Source: Chaenocephalus aceratus (Eukaryota; Chordata; Actinopteri; Perciformes; Channichthyidae). From it: a stretch of 64,000 nucleotides of DNA. Under the pieces are notes generated by a model. The model saw nothing but the letters and a program-made list of their open reading frames with translations, was not told the origin of the DNA and searched no databases. Each line of letters starts with the position of its first letter. The stretch's first letter is position 1. Below are positions 59,006 to 64,000 of the stretch, one piece after another. Both the position numbers and the translations under genes were made by a program. The stretch covers positions 22,746,927 to 22,810,926 of the forward strand of contig CM043796.1 of the NCBI GenBank assembly GCA_023974075.1. Direction: 5' to 3'.

Positions 59006-61908
59006 ATGACAATAATGTCACATTCTGTTAATCTGCCAAAGAAGGGAATGTTACTTGCTCACTTGAATATGTGCAGTTTGAGGAATAAGGTGCATGAACT
59101 CTGCCATTTGGTAGAATCAAATAATATACACATACTGGCTATCTCAGAATCACACCTGGACTCATCTGTTGATGATTCAGAGGTTGCAATGCATGGTTAC
59201 AATCTGTTCAAAAAGGATAGAGATAAGAATGGTGGCAGAGTTTTGATCTATGTACAAAATCATATTCCAGCTAAAGTACGATACGACCTAATGAAAAATG
59301 AAATAGAAGCTTTATGGTTACAAATACAATTGCCACATTTAAAACCCATATTAATTGGATGCTGTTATAGGCCAATTCAAACTATCTAGATGGTATTTGT
59401 GAAATGGTAGATAATACAGCTGAGTGTAATAGCAAAATATATTTCATGGGAGACCTGAATATCAATGCCTTCAATGAGAAATGCCCCATGTGGAACAAGA
59501 TTGCATTAGCTGCCAAAATGTGTAATATGACTCAGGTAATAACATCACCAACCAGAAGGGCTACAAATAAACATGGGGCTATTACAACGACCTGCATTGA
59601 CCACATCTATACTAACAGGCCAGAGCACTACACTAAAGTGTTGTCACTCACAGTTGGCTTTAGTGATCATAATCTAGTTGTTATAGTACGCAAGACCAAA
59701 ATACCTAAGGCTGGCTCCAAGATAAATTATAGAAGGTCTTATAAGGGGTTTAATCAGGAACAATTTGTAGAGGAGGTAAAGAATGTGCAATGGTTTGATG
59801 TTTGCCATGAGGAAAACCCAGAAAAAGCACTGGGAGTATTTATGAAGTCTTTCATGGGGATTGCCGATCAGCATGTTCCTATGAGAAAATGGTCTGCCCG
59901 GTCAAAGTGTGCACCTTGGTTGAATGACGAGATGAGAAGTTTAATGGTCCAACGAGATGATGCTAAAAAAACTGCAGACATAACAGGTTCTCTATGTGAC
60001 AAACAACATTACTGTAAACTAAGAAATGCGGTAACCAAATTGAATAAATGTAGAAAGAGGGAATACTACATGCAGGAAATCAGTGATTCTAAGAATGATG
60101 GAAAGAAATTATGGAAAATATTGAATAACATAATGGGGAGGAACTCAAACATGCATCCTTCTTTTATAGAAACCGAGGGTAAATTCATTACCAAGCCAGC
60201 AGATATTGCAATCATTTTAATGATTATTTTACAAATAAAGTAGATAAGCGGAGGAATGCCATGGGTGCAGTCAAGGACACAGTGTCACATCACATCATTA
60301 AAGGTCGTATCATGAGGGAAAAGCAGTGCATGTTTGAATTCCACAATGTTACAGAAGAATATGTTGAAAATATGCTTTTACATCTGTCCGATGATAAATC
60401 TCCTGGGATTGACAACGTGGATGGTAAACTGCTCAAAATGACGGCCAAATACATATCCAAGCCATTGAGTCACATTTTTAATAAAAGTTTAGAGCAAGGC
60501 GTGTGCCCCGAGATCTGGAAGGAAGCCAAGGTCATCCCATTACCCAAGGATAAAAGAAAAACCTTTGCTGGTTCCAATAGTCAACCTATAAGTCTCCTCC
60601 CAGTGTTAAGTAAATTAATAGAAAAAATAGTATACACCCAAATTCAATACTACTTTTCAAGTAACAATCTGACAACGAACTACCAACATGCCTATAGAGA
60701 TGGTCACTCTACAAGTACAGCACTTGCACAAATGACCGACGACTGGTTAAAGAGCATGGATGATAGGAGGCTTGTACAGTAGGAGCTGTGATGTTAGACT
60801 TTAGTGCAGCTTTCGATGTAATGGATCATAGTCTGCTGCTGAACAAACTCAAATGCTATGGCTTTGATTCTGTTGCTATGTGTTGGATGGAGAGCTACCT
60901 GACTAGGAGAAGGCAGTGAGTGTTTTTCAATGGGAGCTTTTCTGAAAGTAAGGTGTTGCAGTGTGGGGTCCCACAGGGGAGTTCGCTTGGGCCTTTGTTA
61001 TATTCTATATTCACAAATGACCTTCCTTACGTATTAAATAAGTCCAGTGTAATAATGTATGCTGATGATTCCACAATGTACAGTACAGCATCAACATGCA
61101 GTGAGTTAAACTATCTACTTAAAATAGAGATTAAAGCCATAGCAGACTGGGTCAACAATAACAAACTGTTACTCAACATTGCAAAAACAAAAGCAATGGT
61201 GTTCGGATCCAGACATATGTTAAGCAGCAATCCTCAATTAAGCCTGACACTGGCTGGTCAGCCAGTGGAACAGGTAAACGAGACTAAGTTGCCTGGCATT
61301 GTTCTTGATTCTGGTTTACGGTGGACAAAGCAAATTGACAGTATCGTAACTAAAATGGGAAGGAGCCTAGCTGTGGCGAGAAAATGTACAAAGTATGTAA
61401 CACCGACCACTTTGAAACAAGTCATTCAGTCTCTGGTTTTTGTCACATCTTGAGTACTGTCCGGTCATATGGTCATCAGCAGCAAAAACACATTTACAGA
61501 AATTACAAATAGCTCAAAACAAGGCTGCCAGACTAGCTCTCCACTGTTCGAAGCGCACTCATATTGGAGTTATGCATAGAAGCCTATCATGGCTTCCAGT
61601 TGAGAAATGTCTGCAATCTCGTGTTATCACTTTTCTAAAAAATGTCCAATTTAGCAAAAAAACACTGTTTTTATGATCAAATAGTTTACACAAGAGACGA
61701 GCATGACCATAAGACTAGACAAGCTACATCAGGCCATCTACTGGCACCTAAACCCAGGACACATCTTCTGAAATCTTCTGTGTCTTATAGAGCTATAAAG
61801 GAATGGAACTCATTGCTAAACTACCTTACTGAAATAGAGTCCAGAGCCTCTTTCAAGAAGAGATTGAAGGGCCATCTACTAATGACCATGTACCCTTGTG
61901 AGCTGTGA
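59006..61908 (+). pseudogene. LINE ORF2: endonuclease and reverse transcriptase
   Basis: The endonuclease motifs are in order: LLAHLNMCSLRNKVHEL, ISESHLD, FMGDLNINAF and FSDHNLVV. RT motifs: DDKSPGIDNVDGKLLK, KVIPLPKD, LDFSAAFDVMDH, GVPQGSSLGPLLYSIF and the catalytic IMYADDSTMY. A C-terminal region follows (LEYCPVIWSSAAKTHLQKLQ, then AIKEWNSL). Frame breaks: a 1-bp loss near 59367, a 1-bp loss near 60213, about 5 extra bases near 60777, a TGA near 60917, an extra T near 61435, and another indel near 61660. Length (about 965 codons) and domain order are complete, but the enzyme is not made. Confidence 0.88.
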
Positions 61909-62096
61909 ACCCTAATTTAATTTGATCGCATGTTGTTGATGATATTGGTGATGTTTTTAATGTTGTTAATGATGTCAGGACTTATGTCCTAAATGTTGCT
62001 GTATTATTGTTGTATTATTGTTGTATTGTTTTAAGTGTCGGACCCCAGGAAGAGTAGCTTTTGTCGAGAGCAAAAGCTAATGGGGATCCTTAATAA

Positions 62097-62682
62097 ACAT
62101 ACTCCAGCGATCAGCAATTTTATGTTTCCCCCTGAAACTGACGTTTCTTACGAGGACTCGGTCTCCTGCTGCCGGGGTAGATTCTCTTACTTTGTTGTCT
62201 TACCTCTGTTTGTTCTGAAAAGCATTTTTCAGACTATGTTCGGTAGCTTTCAGTTAGATTTTCGGTCAAGTTCTTGACACACTCTGAATGAGATAGTTTG
62301 GATCTCTCTGGACTCAGACCAAAAGCAATGTCAATTGGAAGCCTTAGCTGCCGGCCAAACATAAGTTGATAGGGGGAAAAGCCTGTGGTGTCATTTGTTG
62401 TGCAATTATATGTATGAACGAGGGGTTGCACAAAATCCCTCCATTTGACTTTGCCTCCCTCTTCAAGTCTTCCCAACATTGCAAGAAGGGTTCTGTTGAA
62501 TCGCTCCACAGGATTTCCACATGGATGATAAGGTGTAGTCCATGTCTTTTTGATGCCTAGAAGTGAGCAAAGCTCTTTGATCAGGGTTGACTCAAAATCG
62601 CTATGCAATCGCTCGGGAGATCCATAGTGGTTGAAAAAGTTGTTCCATAGGGCTTTTACTACCGTCTTTGCTTTTTGATCTG
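62097..62682 (-). pseudogene. Gypsy integrase, catalytic and C-terminal part
   Basis: From 62608: RLHSDFESTLIKELCSLLG, then TTPYHPCGNPVERFNRTL, which holds the second catalytic Asp and the Glu of the DD35E triad. Only 30 residues separate them here instead of about 35, and residues usually present between HSD and FES are missing, so there is a small deletion. The DNA-binding region continues (YQLMFGRQLRLPID, then in shifted frames GDRVLVRNV and KHKIADRW) until the LINE junction at 62097. Inactive. Confidence 0.82.
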
Positions 62683-63446
62683 AGGGTATTGCGTTCCAAG
62701 AATGCAGGGTTGTTGGTTGTTCCTAGAGTCTCTAAAAGTACAATGGGAGCCAGAGCCTTTTCTTATCAAGCTCCACATTTGTGGAATCAGCTTCCAGTTT
62801 CCAAGAGTGCGCTTAAGACCTTCCTTTTTGATAAAGCTTATCGTTATGGCTGATTAGATTCAGCCCCTAGTTTTGCTGATATAGGCTTAGTTTGTCGGGG
62901 GACATCTTACTTCTTCCTTCTCTCTGTCTATACCCGTGTACTCTCATGTTCCGATTAACCCAGCTTCCCCAAATGTCTTTCTTTTTGGTGTCTATATACG
63001 CTGGATCCGGAGTCATGGATGATCCTGCGGTCCTGTGTCCTGGATCGCGAGCCCTGGATCTTGAGTCGTGGCTGTGGTCCTGGATCATAGGTCCTGGATG
63101 GATATCCTTGTGGATTCATCTTCCTATTATACACACATGCATTTCCAAACATTTGGACTACCTATGTTGCAAATGTATTATCTTTCAATTTACACACAGC
63201 ATCTATTGCACGTCTGTCCATCCTGGGAGAGGGATCCCTCCTCTGTTGCTCTCCCTGAGGTTTCTCCCATTTCCCCTTTAAACTGTGGGTTTTCTCCGGA
63301 AGTTTTTCCTTGTACGATGTGAGGGTCTAAGGACAGAGGGTGCCGTATTGTCATACTGATATTCTGTACAAACTGTGATGTCCACTGAGACAAATGTAAC
63401 ATTTGTGATATTGGGCTATATAAATAAACATTGATTGATTGATTGA
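62683..63446 (+). mobile_element. L2/Maui-like LINE, copy C, with 9-bp TSD
   Basis: TTTGATCTG occurs at 62674-62682 and 63447-63455, flanking the insertion. The element starts agggtattgcgttccaagaa, within the post-RT part of ORF2, so it is strongly 5'-truncated. It has the same 3' UTR as copy B and an (ATTG)n tail. Relative to copy A it lacks about 36 bp near 62800. It inserted into the gypsy integrase between the first and second catalytic Asp. Confidence 0.92.
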
Positions 63447-63455
63447 TTTGATCTG

Positions 63456-63576
63456 CTGTAGGAACTGCAGCAGCATATTTTGTGAAATAATCTGTTATGA
63501 CCAGGATGTCCTTGGGTCCTCTTCCATCTGGCTCAAGGAAAAGGTAGTCCATGCAGATTAGCTCCAAAAGGCGGTA
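63456..63576 (-). pseudogene. Gypsy integrase, N-terminal catalytic piece
   Basis: Reads LELICMDYLFLEPDGRGPKD and then ILVITDYFTKYAAAVPTADQ, the start of the integrase core. The first catalytic Asp is probably that of CMDYL; a second acidic motif is ITDYF. It sits between the L2 and MITE insertions. Confidence 0.8.
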
Positions 63577-63967
63577 CATACTTGGCAACCCTCCCGATTT
63601 TTGCGAGAGACTCCCAATTTCATTGCCCTCTCCCGGTTTCATATTTCTTCCGCGTTTCTCCCGATTTCTGACAAAATCAGATTTACTCAGGACTGTTTCC
63701 ACTCGGACTTTAATACAGCTACACCATTGTTTAGTTTCCATGGTAGTGCGTCTCTTTAGTAGCGTGCGCAACTGAAAGTCTGAGAGGGTGAGGAAGATAG
63801 TCACAGAAAACAGAACAAGAATCGACAACTCTACCCTCTGCTCACTCCTTTCCATATGCTCCATCAAGGATGGTGCTACAGGCCGCAAGGCAGTGCACTT
63901 AGAATTACAATAAGCATGTGGTTTTGAAATGCTCCTGATTTCTGAGGTCTCAAGGTTGGCAAGTATG
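63577..63967. mobile_element. MITE with CATACTTG termini (hAT-like)
   Basis: The left end is CATACTTGGCAACC and the right end is GGTTGGCAAGTATG; these are exact inverted copies over 14 bp. Next to the left end comes ctcccgatttttgcgagaga, and a second ctcccg motif lies near 63660. I recall this pattern from a common non-autonomous DNA element of vertebrates. No coding frame belongs to it. A clean 8-bp target duplication is not visible (aggcggta against gggtggtg), so the superfamily is provisional. Confidence 0.7.
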
Positions 63968-64000
63968 GGGTGGTGGGTTCTTATATTCACCAGTGGAGCA
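63968..64000 (-). pseudogene. Gypsy pol piece upstream of the integrase core
   Basis: Eleven codons read APLVNIRTHHP, which in this gypsy group lies just before the LELxCMD start of the integrase core. It shows that the MITE interrupted the same gypsy copy, which runs off the window. Confidence 0.6.

Larger units (their letters stand above)
57729..62096 (+). mobile_element. Nearly full-length LINE (Jockey/CR1/L2-like group)
   Basis: A 4.37-kb non-LTR element: 5' UTR with 30-bp repeats (57924-58157), ORF1 (58178-58954), ORF2 (59006-61908), and a 3' UTR ending ctaatggggatccttaataaa. That 3' ending is one I associate with CR1/L2/Rex1-type LINEs. It is not the same family as L2 copies A-C. It split the gypsy pol between the RW and KTIY codons: the two flanks read directly on. 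A target duplication of only about 4 bp (TACT) is possible. Decay is mild: a few stops and 1-bp indels. Confidence 0.85.
53591..64000 (-). mobile_element. Ty3/gypsy retrotransposon split by four insertions
   Basis: Minus-strand parts in order: integrase pieces (64000-63968, 63576-63456, 62682-62097), pol C-terminus (57728-57174), pol tail (54239-53900), polypurine tract (53874-53863) and the start of the 3' LTR (53862 downward). Insertions between them: MITE 63577-63967, L2 copy C 62683-63446, LINE 57729-62096 and a long-TIR transposon 54240-57166. The reading picks up on the far side of each insertion, sometimes in a shifted frame. The element continues beyond the window; gag, protease and RT are not in view. 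Frameshifts and a small integrase deletion make it inactive. Confidence 0.85.

Overview
The window looks like intergenic or intronic DNA from a ray-finned (teleost) fish. It is AT-rich and holds long (GT)n, and I found no host gene, rRNA or tRNA in it. What can be recognised is mobile DNA of the kinds that crowd teleost genomes: DIRS-type tyrosine-recombinase retrotransposons, L2/Maui-like and Rex3/RTE-like LINEs, Ty3/gypsy LTR elements, PIF/Harbinger, and hAT elements with their MITEs. All family names come from reading protein motifs, termini and tails by eye; no database was searched.

Layout. 1-4.2 kb: plain AT-rich DNA. 4.2-6.6 kb: a hAT terminus, a 5'-truncated L2 (copy A), a reversed LINE tail, and a gypsy LTR with primer-binding site and leader. 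6.6-11.3 kb: DIRS copy 1 on the minus strand, with open gag and tyrosine-recombinase frames; its reverse transcriptase is gone and a 45-bp minisatellite lies in its place. 11.6-31 kb: mostly unassigned DNA with a DNA-transposon-like repeat, a threefold 375-bp tandem repeat, LTR-like fragments, a Rex3-like insertion with 12-bp target-site duplication, and a LINE tail. 31-34.3 kb: an LTR-like region split by a hAT element encoding a CGGBP1/BED-type zinc finger, then a Harbinger-like element carrying a 291-bp hAT MITE with a perfect 8-bp duplication. 35.9-43.5 kb: DIRS copy 2 (minus), split by a 3.6-kb L2 (copy B) and ending in a 1.4-kb satellite array. 43.5-46.7 kb: a PIF/Harbinger element with a transposase fragment and a three-exon Myb/SANT-like gene carrying one nonsense codon. 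47-53.6 kb: unassigned DNA.

53.6-64 kb is the most informative stretch. One minus-strand Ty3/gypsy element (LTR, polypurine tract, pol C-terminus, integrase) has been cut apart by four later insertions: a 2.9-kb DNA transposon with about 520-bp inverted repeats, a nearly full-length 4.4-kb LINE with ORF1 and ORF2, an L2 (copy C) with 9-bp target-site duplication, and a MITE of about 390 bp with CATACTTG ends. The gypsy reading can be followed on both sides of each insertion, so the relative order of events is readable.

No cellular pathway is encoded. The possibly novel items are the DIRS derivative with minisatellite-borne NRF1-like sites, the long-inverted-repeat element with a ZNF143/THAP11-like site, the DIRS-associated satellite array, and the fold-back rearrangement inside the Harbinger element.
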